Part shown: piece by piece, positions 17,055 to 24,465 of the stretch | Position numbering within the stretch: the first letter of the stretch is position 1 | Layout of the letters: every line of letters starts with the position of its first letter | NCBI RefSeq assembly: GCF_009806555.1 | Contig: NZ_VUOK01000045.1 | Span: 112,576 to 176,575 of the forward strand | Direction: 5' to 3' | DNA length: 64,000 nucleotides | Source: Methylobacterium sp. 2A | GTDB lineage: Bacteria; Pseudomonadota; Alphaproteobacteria; Rhizobiales; Beijerinckiaceae | The notes under the pieces: model-generated | The model's database searches: none | What the model was told of the DNA's origin: nothing | What the model saw: the letters and a program-made list of their open reading frames with translations, nothing else | Translations under genes and position numbers: made by a program

Positions 17055-17871
17055 AGGCTGTTATGAACCTGCGGCGAGTTGAGCGGCCTTTTTGAGCATG
17101 AAGGCAGACGAAGGCGACGAGGTGCAGGTCTGCCAGGGTGCTTGCATAGCGTTCGTAATCTTTGACGAGCCTGCGGAAGCGTGTGGAGCAGGGAAAGGAG
17201 CGTTCGACGACCCAACGGCGTGGGAGCAGCACGAAGCCCCGCTTGGCCTCGGGCAGCTTCACGACCTCCAGTTCGATGCCGTGCGCACGGGCGGCCACGG
17301 CCGGCTTCTCGCCGGTGTAGCCCTGATCGACGAAGGCGATCTCGACGCTCGCGCCGGTGGCCGCCTGCACGGTCTTGGCCAGCCGGGCGACCTGAGCGCG
17401 ATCATCGGCATCAGCGGGTGTGACATGCAGCGCCAGGAGGTGGCCGAGGGTATCCACCGCCATGTGCAGCTTCGAACCCTTCTTGCGCTTGGCTCCGTCG
17501 TAGCCGGCCCGCTCGCCGCTCTCGGGTGAGGAGCGCAAGGTCCGGCTGTCGAGCACGGCCGCGCTCGGCTCCGGCGCCCGACCGGCCGCCATGCGCAGCA
17601 CCGCACGCAGATCCTCGGCCAGTTGCTCGAAACAGCCGGCCGCCAGCCAGCGCTGGGCCTGCTGATACACGGCAAACCAGGGCGGCAGGTCGTGGGGCAT
17701 CAGCCGCCACGGGCAGCCGCTCCTGACCACGTAGCGCAACCCGTTGAACACCTCGCGCAACGCATGCTCACGCTGACCGGCATCCTCACGCAGCAGCGTC
17801 AGGTAGGGCGCGACCAGCGCCCACTCCTCATCGGACACGTCGGACGGATACGACTTGCGGGTCGGGCTCAT
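17032..17871 (-). CDS. IS5-family transposase reading out of its element
   Basis: A 279-residue DDE transposase: SYPSDVSDEEWALVAPYLTL, GLRYVVRSGCPWRLMPHDLP, first Asp in AAVLDSRTLRSSPESGERAG, KKGSKLHMAVDTLGHLLALH, second Asp in IAFVDQGYTGEKPA, then Glu in RRWVVERSFPCSTRFRRLVK. The usual motif has WVVERSFAW-NRFRRL, so the PCST stretch is slightly odd. No stop codon occurs before the element end at 17055; the last residues (SSTTWAL) are encoded by the adjacent IS701 terminal repeat. Confidence 0.85.
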   Translation of the reverse strand: MSPTRKSYPSDVSDEEWALVAPYLTLLREDAGQREHALREVFNGLRYVVRSGCPWRLMPHDLPPWFAVYQQAQRWLAAGCFEQLAEDLRAVLRMAAGRAPEPSAAVLDSRTLRSSPESGERAGYDGAKRKKGSKLHMAVDTLGHLLALHVTPADADDRAQVARLAKTVQAATGASVEIAFVDQGYTGEKPAVAARAHGIELEVVKLPEAKRGFVLLPRRWVVERSFPCSTRFRRLVKDYERYASTLADLHLVAFVCLHAQKGRSTRRRFITASSTTWAL

Positions 17872-17920
17872 CCCCGCTCATCTGAGCATCAGCCCGACGC
17901 AGGTCCATAACAGCCTCTAG
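17051..17920 (-). mobile_element. IS5-family insertion sequence abutting the IS701 element
   Basis: An 862-bp element (17055-17916) with inverted ends AGGCTGTTATGAACCTGCG (left) and AGGCTGTTATGGACCTGCG (right, read inward). It is flanked by CTAG at 17051-17054 and 17917-17920. It shares its left CTAG with the IS701 right flank, so one element probably inserted into the other's target duplication. Confidence 0.88.
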
Positions 17921-18005
17921 GGGAAGCGGCCTAGGTAGTTCTGCGTGTCGGTGCCCGTTTGGAGATTGCTGGGTCCGGGGCTAGCCTCATGGCTCGACGC
18001 GCGGA

Positions 18006-20156
18006 GTGGTGCCCGCGCCTAACCCACAGCGACGGAAGATGGCGCCCCGAACCCATGTCTCCCCGAAAGCCATTCCCGCCGCGGGTGCAGGCAGCCTGCA
18101 GGGCGAGGCCGTGGCTGTGCGGGGTCCCATCGTCCCCGCGTTCCTGCTAGCCACGCGAGATGGTAGCAAGCCGCGCAACGCCAAGCACAGCCTTTTGCCG
18201 CGCGACGTGATGGAGATGCTTGAGCACATCCGGATCCTCCATCCCAAGGGCTCGGACGGATACATCGTCCTCTCCTCGAAGTGGCATGGCACCTACCGCC
18301 AATTCCCCCTGATCCGCGCGCGCGGCGATATCCCGTGTGACATCCTGAGGGACGCGCAGTTCGTCAGCATGAATAGGTTCTCCTGGAGCCGGAAGGGGGA
18401 TGCCCTGTGCTCCGTCGGGCACGCCTGGTTGGAGTTCGACCCCTACGCCGAGGACAAGAACGGCAACCCCCTTCCTTACCGCGAAATGCCCTTGAAGGAC
18501 CTGCAGGTCCTGCTCACAGCAGCGATCACCGCTGCCGGCGTCCCGGCTCCGAGCTACTGGACGCGGAGCGGCCGCGGGCTCCACGCGGCCTGGGCCTGCG
18601 AAGCCCTGCCGGGCGAGGCCGCCGGCAAGGTGCAGAGGGTCATGGACGCGCTCTACGGCCCGACCCTGACCGATGACGGCAGCGTCCCGGCGAGGCGGTA
18701 CGACGACCCCGACCGCGACGCCCAGGAGAACCGACTCGTCGGGATGTGGATGGCGTTCCGCGACGCCGGCCTGGACCGCGGCACGCAGGATTCCAGCCGC
18801 GTGCTCCGGATCTGGGGTAGCTACAACCAGGCATCCGACTCGTACTGCGAACGGCTCTGGCCGGACTGCATCGATGACATCAAGAGGTGCCGCTTCGACG
18901 ACCTCGCCGACTCGGTGCTCCCGATCACGAGCACAGAGCTGCGCAGGCGACTCGCCGAAAGGGCCCCGTGGAAGGCCCAGAACCCTCGGAGCAGGCCGCA
19001 GCGGAACGTCGGCCGCGCCCGGCAGTACGCCGGTACCGCCGGGGTGAGGGATCGGATGCTCGCCGACCTGATGCGCCTCCACGGGCACCGCGGCGGCATC
19101 GCGAAGGGGCATCGCCATTGCTGGCTGTTCCTCGTCGCGAACTGCCACGCGCATATCCATGGCGGCAACCCCGAGACCTGGGCGGCGCTGTACGCCCACA
19201 TGGCTGGGCTGACGGTCCCTGACGCCTTGGACTGCCTCCAGAGCCTCGGCCGGAGGATGCGGCGGCACGAGGCCGGCGAGACGTCCGAGTACAAGGACGA
19301 AGTCTGGAACGTGTTGTTCCACCACTCCGGCGCCAAGATGGCCGATCTGCTCGGCGTCACCCAGGAGGAGGCGGATGCCGCGGGCCTGAACTTGGTCCGC
19401 CCTGGCAAGGCAAGGTCTATCCCGCCGAGGGAGCGGCAGGCAGCGAAGAGGATCCGGGACGGTGCCGTCCCCCGCGCCGACCGGGCCGACGCCAAGTTCC
19501 AGGCGGGCCGTCAGGGTCTGGCCATCCGGTCCGAGTGCGGGACGGCGGACGCGGCAATCGAGGCCATCCGGGTTGCCACGGGACGTGGCCGGACGTGGGC
19601 CATCGAGGCCATGAAGCTAGCGGCGGCTGCCCCGGCCGAGCCCCTCGCCGAACCGGTCGCCATGGAGCCCGTCGCGGTCGAGCCGGTCGAGACCGTCATC
19701 GAGCCGTCCGATGTCCGCGAATCCGAGGACCTGGGGGTTCGGTTTCCGTCACGCTTTATCGGGGGCTCCGCCCCGGGCCCTGCCCCCCTCGCGACGGCCG
19801 AGGTCGACGTTGGCCCCGCCCCCTACCCCGAGCCCAAGGTTCGGCGCATCTCGGACATCTCGGTCATGATCGAGGTCGCCCCCGACGTCGGCTACGTCGT
19901 CATCGACGACCCCAAGGACCGGTTCCACGGCCGGGTCGTCCTCAGCTTGACCGGTGAGTGGACGAGCCTCCCGGAGCACCTGGAGCCGCTCGCCGTTCCT
20001 CCGCCCCGCAAAGTCCGGCAGCCCCGCCCCGTCCGGGCCTTCACCCGGCGTCGCCCCATCGCCGATGCGCCCCGCTCCTCGGCTGCGCGGCGCCCTATGA
20101 CCCCTCAGGAAATCGCCGCCTCCGCCGAGGATTACCGCCGGGCGTCCGGTCGCTGA
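18006..20156 (+). CDS. Archaeo-eukaryotic-primase-like replication protein of a mobile element
   Basis: A 716-residue protein. The N-terminal ~290 residues follow the plasmid/phage AEP-type primase/replication pattern: FVSMNRFSW (from about residue 119), the acidic motif WLEFDPY (Glu143, Asp145), SGRGLHAAW (Ser188-His193) and SRVLRIWGSYN (from Ser264), which corresponds to the usual SRVLRLPGTxN. The middle (RDRMLADLMRLHGHRGGIAK, HCWLFLVANCHAH) may be a primase C-terminal helical domain. After about 545 it is Pro/Val/Glu-rich and low in complexity. The family primes or initiates replication of small replicons. An ATG at 18039 is an alternative start. Confidence 0.7.
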   Translation: MVPAPNPQRRKMAPRTHVSPKAIPAAGAGSLQGEAVAVRGPIVPAFLLATRDGSKPRNAKHSLLPRDVMEMLEHIRILHPKGSDGYIVLSSKWHGTYRQFPLIRARGDIPCDILRDAQFVSMNRFSWSRKGDALCSVGHAWLEFDPYAEDKNGNPLPYREMPLKDLQVLLTAAITAAGVPAPSYWTRSGRGLHAAWACEALPGEAAGKVQRVMDALYGPTLTDDGSVPARRYDDPDRDAQENRLVGMWMAFRDAGLDRGTQDSSRVLRIWGSYNQASDSYCERLWPDCIDDIKRCRFDDLADSVLPITSTELRRRLAERAPWKAQNPRSRPQRNVGRARQYAGTAGVRDRMLADLMRLHGHRGGIAKGHRHCWLFLVANCHAHIHGGNPETWAALYAHMAGLTVPDALDCLQSLGRRMRRHEAGETSEYKDEVWNVLFHHSGAKMADLLGVTQEEADAAGLNLVRPGKARSIPPRERQAAKRIRDGAVPRADRADAKFQAGRQGLAIRSECGTADAAIEAIRVATGRGRTWAIEAMKLAAAAPAEPLAEPVAMEPVAVEPVETVIEPSDVRESEDLGVRFPSRFIGGSAPGPAPLATAEVDVGPAPYPEPKVRRISDISVMIEVAPDVGYVVIDDPKDRFHGRVVLSLTGEWTSLPEHLEPLAVPPPRKVRQPRPVRAFTRRRPIADAPRSSAARRPMTPQEIAASAEDYRRASGR

Positions 20157-20237
20157 ACGCCCTTGTGGCGGGCATGGTGGTCCGCTAGAATCCCTTCACC
20201 TGCCGTCGCTGGTTGGGACGTGCACCACACGTGTGAG

Positions 20238-20272
20238 GCCCCTGCGGACTACCGCGGGGGCTTCCGTGTTTC
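20238..20272 (+). terminator. Probable intrinsic terminator after the replication gene
   Basis: A 10-bp stem (GCCCCTGCGG / CCGCGGGGGC) with the loop ACTA at 20238-20261, followed by TTCCGTGTTTCT. It lies about 80 bases after the primase-like gene stop. Confidence 0.6.
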
Positions 20273-20329
20273 TGGACCCCGCCTTCCGTCCGTCCTTTGA
20301 TCCTTGCATCCCGGCATCCGATGCTGCGC

Positions 20330-20341
20330 GCGTTGCAACGC
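20330..20341. repeat. GCGTTGCAACGC palindrome, copy 1
   Basis: A perfect 12-bp palindrome. The same word recurs at 25110-25121, and an 11-bp version (CGTTGCAACGC) at 25134-25144 next to a DnaA box. Possible binding site for a replication or partition protein of the element. Confidence 0.5.
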
Positions 20342-20355
20342 CGCCGGATCCCGCT

Positions 20356-20730
20356 ATGGCCAAGCCCCGGAAGAAGTCCCGCACCCCCATCGCACAGGCC
20401 ATCTACGAGGCACGCCTGGAGCGCGGCCGCGAGCGCAACAGGCGGTGGCGCGAGGCCCGCGCAGACCGGCTCGCAACCTTGGAAGCCGAGGCCGACGTCG
20501 CCGCGGTGGACGCCGCCGTGGTCGCGACGCTCGTCCGGCTGCACATCGAAGCCCGCGAGGCCACCGGCCGCCGGGATCCGGCCCTACCCCTCGTCGACGT
20601 CGTCCGCCGGGCCCGGGAGCGGCTTCAGGAGGCCGGCATGGATCCCGCCTCGGCCCGCGAGGCCGTCCGCGAGCGGCTGCGTCTCGGCGCCCCTCCGGAT
20701 CCCGCCGCGGCCGTCGCCGAGGCCGCCTGA
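20356..20730 (+). CDS. Basic coiled-coil hypothetical protein
   Basis: A 124-residue protein starting MAKPRKKSRTPIAQAIYEAR. The first 50 residues are Arg/Lys/Ala-rich and helical, then Ala/Val/Asp segments with regular heptads (ATLEAEADVAAVDAAVVATL). No family was recognised. The upstream in-frame start at 20233 would run through the terminator hairpin, so the ATG at 20356 is preferred. It sits between the primase-like gene and the phage-structural-like gene. Confidence 0.5.
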   Translation: MAKPRKKSRTPIAQAIYEARLERGRERNRRWREARADRLATLEAEADVAAVDAAVVATLVRLHIEAREATGRRDPALPLVDVVRRARERLQEAGMDPASAREAVRERLRLGAPPDPAAAVAEAA

Positions 20731-20825
20731 GTTGTCCCGGCCTTGTTCCCTCCGGGGGCCAGCGTAGACTCCCGCGGCGGCCGTCGAGGACCTCCTCCAG
20801 CCCCGCCATCTCCCGGAGCCGCCCC

Positions 20826-21737
20826 GTGTCCCTGTCCGTCCGGTTCGACGTCGCCAAGGCCGTCCGCGAGGCCCAGCAGGCGTTCGAGTCGTTCGGGCTC
20901 GACCGCTTCCCCCGCGCCGTCCAATACGCCCTGACGGGGACCGTCATCGACGGCGCGAACCGGTGGCGCCGGTCCGTGGACACGACCTTCGACCATCCCA
21001 ACCGGGCAACCCGGGACGCCGTCCGGTACGTCGTCGACAAGGACCTGCTGAACAAGGTCACGACCGTCGGCGAGGCCTCGGCCGCCGTGTTCGTCCTGCC
21101 GCTGCAGTCGACATGGCTGAAGTACGCCTTCGGGGACAGCAACCAGACCCGTCTCCCCGGCGACGTCGGCGTGGAGGCTTACTTCGCCGACCAGACGCTG
21201 CTGAAGATCCCGAACCCGGGGGCCATCAGCTACACCGGCCTCGGCCGCCCCGGCGCCGGCGACAAGGTCCCCGGGCGGGACGCCAAGAACATCGCCCGCA
21301 TGGCCGCCCGGGGCTACCAGCGCAACATCGGCACCCCCGGCATGACCGCCGGCTCGGCCCGGTGGGGGGTGTTCGAGGTCAGGCCGGGGGACAAGGCCCT
21401 TAGCGGCTACACGTGGCAGCCGGGCATCTGGGCTCGCCCGCCCCGGGTCGTGGCCAGCGTCGGCCGCAAGCGAACGGCCCGGGCGATCAAGGCCGGCCGC
21501 ATGTCCGCCCCGACGACGGAGTTCACCCGGCGCGACGGCACCGAGGTCAGCGTCCCGAAGGTCGTGAACAACGACGTGCCGCGGCTCCTCCTCCTCAGCA
21601 CCCCGAAGGCCGAGATGAAGCCGATCGCCACGCCGAGCTGGCAGCGGGCGATGCAGGAGGCCGCCGAGACGATGCCGGACCGGCTCGCCCAAGAATTCAC
21701 GGACCGCCTGGAGCACATGGCCCGCAAGGGACGGTAG
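20826..21737 (+). CDS. Phage structural (neck/tail-completion-like) protein
   Basis: A 303-residue protein starting at GTG with a GGAG ribosome-binding site 8 bases upstream. The segment FPRAVQYALTGTVIDGANRW, then FDHPNRATRDAVRYV, resembles phage proteins that begin PFAxAxALxxTA...FDRPTPYT and occur in head-tail joining or minor tail modules. A later GVEAYFADQTLL and KNIARMAARGYQ continue that pattern. No other virion gene is recognisable nearby, so it may be an orphan. It ends in a hairpin overlapping the stop codon. Confidence 0.45.
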   Translation: MSLSVRFDVAKAVREAQQAFESFGLDRFPRAVQYALTGTVIDGANRWRRSVDTTFDHPNRATRDAVRYVVDKDLLNKVTTVGEASAAVFVLPLQSTWLKYAFGDSNQTRLPGDVGVEAYFADQTLLKIPNPGAISYTGLGRPGAGDKVPGRDAKNIARMAARGYQRNIGTPGMTAGSARWGVFEVRPGDKALSGYTWQPGIWARPPRVVASVGRKRTARAIKAGRMSAPTTEFTRRDGTEVSVPKVVNNDVPRLLLLSTPKAEMKPIATPSWQRAMQEAAETMPDRLAQEFTDRLEHMARKGR

Positions 21738-21757
21738 GGGCCCCGATTGAGGCCCCT
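21736..21757 (+). terminator. Hairpin at end of the structural-like gene; one arm of a perfect inverted pair
   Basis: Stem AGGGGCC / GGCCCCT with the loop CCGATTGA, overlapping the stop codon at 21735-21737. The whole 22-bp sequence is repeated exactly in reverse complement at 23066-23087. It could terminate transcription despite lacking a strong U tract, and it brackets a 1.3-kb block with its partner. Confidence 0.55.
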
Positions 21758-21815
21758 CGTCCAGGTATTTCTGAGAAAGCCTGGACGGTACCCGAAGCAT
21801 CGCCGACGTCGCTGG

Positions 21816-21850
21816 CATGTACATGTCCGGGGTGCACACATGTACATGTG
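21816..21850. promoter_or_regulatory. Tandem CATGTACATG operators
   Basis: Two palindromes, CATGTACATG at 21816-21825 and CACATGTACATGTG at 21837-21850, with identical cores 23 bases apart (about two helical turns). They lie 190 bases upstream of the small Cro-like gene at 22040. This is a typical operator arrangement for a phage-type repressor acting on the mini-gene block. Confidence 0.65.
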
Positions 21851-22039
21851 GCATTCCGGCAACTCCGCATGCTGTTCCGACACGCCTGTAGACATCGGAT
21901 GCGGACCTCTCCTAGGAGCCGTCACGTCAACTCTGAAATCGAACCGCCCGAGAGCGCTGTTCCAGGCGTGCGCGCCTGTTAGCTTCTTGGCTCGCAGCGG
22001 ACGACGAGGATTCGCGGCGAACAGGATCCCGGCCCGGAC

Positions 22040-22243
22040 ATGGATCAAGCCGCCGTACTCGCACGCATCATCAGCTTCGTCTCGGCGGTTGGCTCCGTCC
22101 GTGCCTTCGCGCGCAAGGCCGGTCTGAGCGAGGTCCACGTCCGGGACGTCCTGCAGGGACGTCGTACGCCGGGCCCGAGGCTGCTGGCCTCGGTCGGGGT
22201 TGAGCGCCGGGTCACCTATGTCGTGGTCGGCGGCGATGCGTAG
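22040..22243 (+). CDS. Cro-like small HTH protein
   Basis: A 67-residue protein, MDQAAVLARIISFVSAVGSV, followed by the helix-turn-helix pattern RAFARKAGLSEVHVRDVLQG and RRTPGPRLLASVGVERRVTY. This follows the phage scheme A-x-x-x-G-[LV]-S-x-x-[YH]-[LV]-x-x-V-L-x-G-R-R-x-P-G-x-x-[LI]-L. It is preceded by tandem palindromes, its probable operators. A related protein is encoded at 27588-27827. It is expected to regulate the element's early genes. Confidence 0.7.
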   Translation: MDQAAVLARIISFVSAVGSVRAFARKAGLSEVHVRDVLQGRRTPGPRLLASVGVERRVTYVVVGGDA

Positions 22244-22472
22244 CTCCGCCCTCCCGCGCGACGAGTTCCTGGACCGGCTGACGACCGCCGAGCTCGTGGC
22301 GCGCCTGGAGGCGTGGAAGGCCGACCGCGACACCGTCCGGTACGCCGCATCTGCCGCGTGGGCCCGTGCCGTCGAGGACCGCATCGCCGCGATCGAGGAC
22401 AGACTCGCCGCCCGGCACGAGGCCCTCGGCATCGTCCCCAAGCCTGAGCCCGCCGGAGCCTGCGCGTGGTGA
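22236..22472 (+). CDS. Hypothetical coiled-coil mini-protein
   Basis: A 78-residue protein (MRSSALPRDEFLDRLTTAEL) whose start overlaps the preceding HTH gene by 8 bases. The sequence is strongly helical and charged (ELVARLEAWKADRDTVRYAA, VEDRIAAIEDRLAARHEALG), suggesting a dimeric coiled coil. No family was recognised. Overlaps with neighbours on both sides indicate translational coupling in a tightly packed early block. Confidence 0.55.
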   Translation: MRSSALPRDEFLDRLTTAELVARLEAWKADRDTVRYAASAAWARAVEDRIAAIEDRLAARHEALGIVPKPEPAGACAW

Positions 22473-22585
22473 GCCCGCCCGGCCTCGCCCTCCTGCTCAT
22501 CGTGACCCTGCCGTGAGCGACCCTCCTATTCGCCTCGGTCGCCTTGGCCCTGTTCGCCACCCATAGCCGGGAGAGCCGCCCGTGA
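22469..22585 (+). pseudogene. Hydrophobic mini-gene with an in-frame TGA
   Basis: Starts at GTG overlapping the previous stop by 4 bases (GTGA). It encodes MSPPGLALLLIVTLP, then TGA at 22514-22516, then in the same frame ATLLFASVALALFATHSRES and a stop at 22583-22585. Both halves are hydrophobic, as expected for one two-segment membrane peptide. Either a nonsense mutation, a Trp codon change, or two separate tiny genes would explain this. Confidence 0.35.
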
Positions 22586-22683
22586 CCGTGCCCGAGGTCA
22601 TCGCTGTCTGGACCGTCGCGTCCGTCCCGATCGGCGTCGCCATTGGCAAGGCGATCGCCTGGAGCAAGCGCAGCGATGGCTGA
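22582..22683 (+). CDS. 33-residue membrane peptide
   Basis: GTG start overlapping the previous stop (GTGA). The product is MTVPEVIAVWTVASVPIGVA, IGKAIAWSKRSDG: one membrane helix and a basic tail. The next gene starts 8 bases before its stop. The unbroken chain of overlaps supports it more than the sequence itself. Function unknown. Confidence 0.4.
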   Translation: MTVPEVIAVWTVASVPIGVAIGKAIAWSKRSDG

Positions 22684-22837
22684 GCTCGCCCTCGACTTCG
22701 TCATCTGGGGCGCCGCCCTGGTGCTCGTCCTCGCCGTCGTCCTCGTGGGCGCGCTGGCCGCCGCAGAGCGTCCCCGGCCCCGTCGGGACGGCATCGCCGA
22801 CATCCTCCGTGAAACCGCCAAGAGAAGGAAGCGCTGA
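22676..22837 (+). CDS. 53-residue single-span membrane protein
   Basis: MAELALDFVIWGAALVLVLA, continuing as one long hydrophobic helix to about residue 30, then a very basic tail (ERPRPRRDGIADILRETAKR). A hydrophobic N-terminal half and basic C-terminus in a phage-like mini-gene block is compatible with a holin-like or membrane-tether protein, but no lysis gene is adjacent. Start overlaps the preceding mini-gene; stop is 2 bases before the next start. Confidence 0.5.
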   Translation: MAELALDFVIWGAALVLVLAVVLVGALAAAERPRPRRDGIADILRETAKRRKR

Positions 22838-22839
22838 CC

Positions 22840-23067
22840 ATGCCGATCTTCGACGAGAGCCTCGCCGAGAGCCGCTGGCGCCAGGAGCTGGCCGAGATGG
22901 AGGAGACCGTCCGGAAGGTGAGGGACGAGCCGCCTGCCGGCATCCCCGCGGCGCTCCTCGCCTTGGACCTCGCCACCTTCGTCAAGCGCAGGGACCAGCT
23001 CCGCCGGAAGCTTGGCCTGCCGCCGGCGGAGACGGACCGGCAGCCGAAGCGGAAGCGGGCGCGCTAG
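22840..23067 (+). CDS. Hypothetical small helical protein, paralogue of the next gene
   Basis: A 75-residue protein (MPIFDESLAESRWRQELAEM) with a C-terminal block EPPAGIPAALLALDLATFVK and DQLRRKLGLPPAET. The protein at 23104-23343 has EPPEGILPWAHQAYRHGLLA and DDLRRELGLAPAAT at the same spacing, so the two derive from a duplication. Charged, no membrane segment. The stop is followed immediately by an AGGGGCC/GGCCCCT hairpin. Confidence 0.55.
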   Translation: MPIFDESLAESRWRQELAEMEETVRKVRDEPPAGIPAALLALDLATFVKRRDQLRRKLGLPPAETDRQPKRKRAR

Positions 23068-23087
23068 GGGCCTCAATCGGGGCCCCT
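23066..23087 (+). terminator. Hairpin; exact reverse complement of the 21736-21757 hairpin
   Basis: Stem AGGGGCC / GGCCCCT with the loop TCAATCGG, starting on the stop codon of the upstream gene. The 22-bp sequence is the perfect reverse complement of the one at 21736-21757. Confidence 0.55.
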
Positions 23088-23103
23088 CCCTCAGGAGCGA
23101 TCC

Positions 23104-23343
23104 ATGACACGTGCACAGGAGCGCCTTGCCGCCCGGCAGGCAGCCACGGCGAGGCAGGAGCTCGACGGCTACGAGCGGGACCTCGCCGCGTGGCAGCCCG
23201 AGCCGCCCGAGGGGATCCTGCCGTGGGCGCACCAGGCCTACCGGCACGGCCTGCTCGCGGCACGGGATGACCTGCGGCGTGAGCTCGGACTGGCCCCGGC
23301 TGCCACCGCCATCACCACCGCCACCCACGAAGCACGAGGCTGA
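23104..23343 (+). CDS. Hypothetical small helical protein, paralogue of the previous gene
   Basis: A 79-residue protein, MTRAQERLAARQAATARQEL, with a Trp/Pro turn (WQPEPPEGILPWAHQAYRHG) and a basic-acidic helix DDLRRELGLAPA. It shares the E-P-P-x-G-I ... D-x-L-R-R-x-L-G-L-x-P-A pattern with its upstream neighbour. It directly precedes the RNA ligase gene (1-base gap). No function can be assigned. Confidence 0.55.
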   Translation: MTRAQERLAARQAATARQELDGYERDLAAWQPEPPEGILPWAHQAYRHGLLAARDDLRRELGLAPAATAITTATHEARG

Positions 23344-23344
23344 G

Positions 23345-24463
23345 ATGCACCCCGCTCGCACGATCCCCTATGCCGACCTCGTCGCGGGCCTGGAGGCTGC
23401 GCGCGGTCGCGGCCTCGTCAGCCGCAAGGAGTGCCCCGAGACCGGGCTGCACATCTACTGCTACACCCAGCGGTGCGTGTACGACGACGCCTGGGACGCG
23501 TTCTCGCTGGTGGCCCGCGGCCTCATCGTCGACCCGGCGGAGCAAGCCGTCGTGGCCACCCCGTTCCCGAATTTCTTCAACCTCGGCGAGCGCCGGGGCG
23601 TGGCGCCGGACCTACCCTTCGAGGCCTTCGACAAGCTCGACGGCAGCCTGATCATCGCCTTCCACCACGCCGGCCGGTGGCGCACGGCGACCAAGGGCGC
23701 CTTCGTCTCGACCCAGGCGGCATGGGCGCAGGCCTGGCTCGATGCCCGGGACACCTCGGCCCTGGTGCCCGGCACCACCTACCTGTTCGAGGCGCTCTAC
23801 CCGGAGAACGTGATCGTCGTCCGCTACGTCACCTCCGGGCTGGTCTTCCTGGGCGCCTACGATGACACCGGACGTGAGCTCGACAGGTCCGAGATGCTGC
23901 AGGTCGGCGACGCCACCGGGTTCTTCGTAGCGTGGAGGCACCCGTTCCAGTCGATCGCGGAGCTCGTCCGCATCGCCGGCGACATGCCCCGCACCATGGA
24001 GGGGTTCGTCGTCCGGTTCAGCGACGGCACGCGGCTGAAGATCAAGGGGTCCGAGTACAAGCGGATCCACGCGTTGATCTCGCGCTGCACGCCGCTCGCC
24101 GTGTGGGACGTGCTCAACGCCGGTCTGCCGCTCGACGACAAGCGCCGCGACCTGCCCGAGGAGTTCTGGGGGGACTTCGACGCGATCGTCAGAATCCTCG
24201 ATGGCCGTGCCATGGCGCTGGCCGCCAAGATCCAGGCCGCCGCCAAGGCTGTCGAGCACCTGTCTGACCGCGAGCTCGGCCTGACGCTCGCGGCTCAGCC
24301 CGAGGACGTGCGGCCGTTCCTATTCGCCTACCGCAAGGCCGGAGGGGTGCTGAAGGGCAAGGTCTACACGGCGATGCTGCGGGCCATCAGGCCGAGCGGG
24401 AACGTCCTCGACGGCTACGTGCCGTCCTACGCCATGGGCCGCATGCTGGATGATGAGGCCTGA
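23345..24463 (+). CDS. T4 Rnl1-type ATP-dependent RNA ligase
   Basis: A 372-residue nucleotidyltransferase with the complete RNA ligase 1 set: ARGLIVD (about residue 58) ahead of the active site, motif I FDKLDGS with adenylated Lys97, TKGAFVSTQ, motif III region YLFEALYPENVIVVRY, motif IV MEGFVVRF and motif V RLKIKGSEYKRIH. A helical C-terminal region follows, as in T4 Rnl1. The family seals 3'-OH/5'-phosphate RNA ends, in T4 to repair tRNA cut by host anticodon nuclease. It sits in the mini-gene block of the element, so a counter-defence RNA repair role is plausible. Confidence 0.85.
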   Translation: MHPARTIPYADLVAGLEAARGRGLVSRKECPETGLHIYCYTQRCVYDDAWDAFSLVARGLIVDPAEQAVVATPFPNFFNLGERRGVAPDLPFEAFDKLDGSLIIAFHHAGRWRTATKGAFVSTQAAWAQAWLDARDTSALVPGTTYLFEALYPENVIVVRYVTSGLVFLGAYDDTGRELDRSEMLQVGDATGFFVAWRHPFQSIAELVRIAGDMPRTMEGFVVRFSDGTRLKIKGSEYKRIHALISRCTPLAVWDVLNAGLPLDDKRRDLPEEFWGDFDAIVRILDGRAMALAAKIQAAAKAVEHLSDRELGLTLAAQPEDVRPFLFAYRKAGGVLKGKVYTAMLRAIRPSGNVLDGYVPSYAMGRMLDDEA

Positions 24464-24465
24464 CC

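Noticed and set aside
15653..17095. 480-codon plus-strand frame
   Set aside because: Antisense shadow of the intact IS701 transposase.
18147..19325. 392-codon minus-strand frame opposite the primase-like gene
   Set aside because: The plus strand has AEP motifs in order; the minus frame shows only low-complexity sequence.
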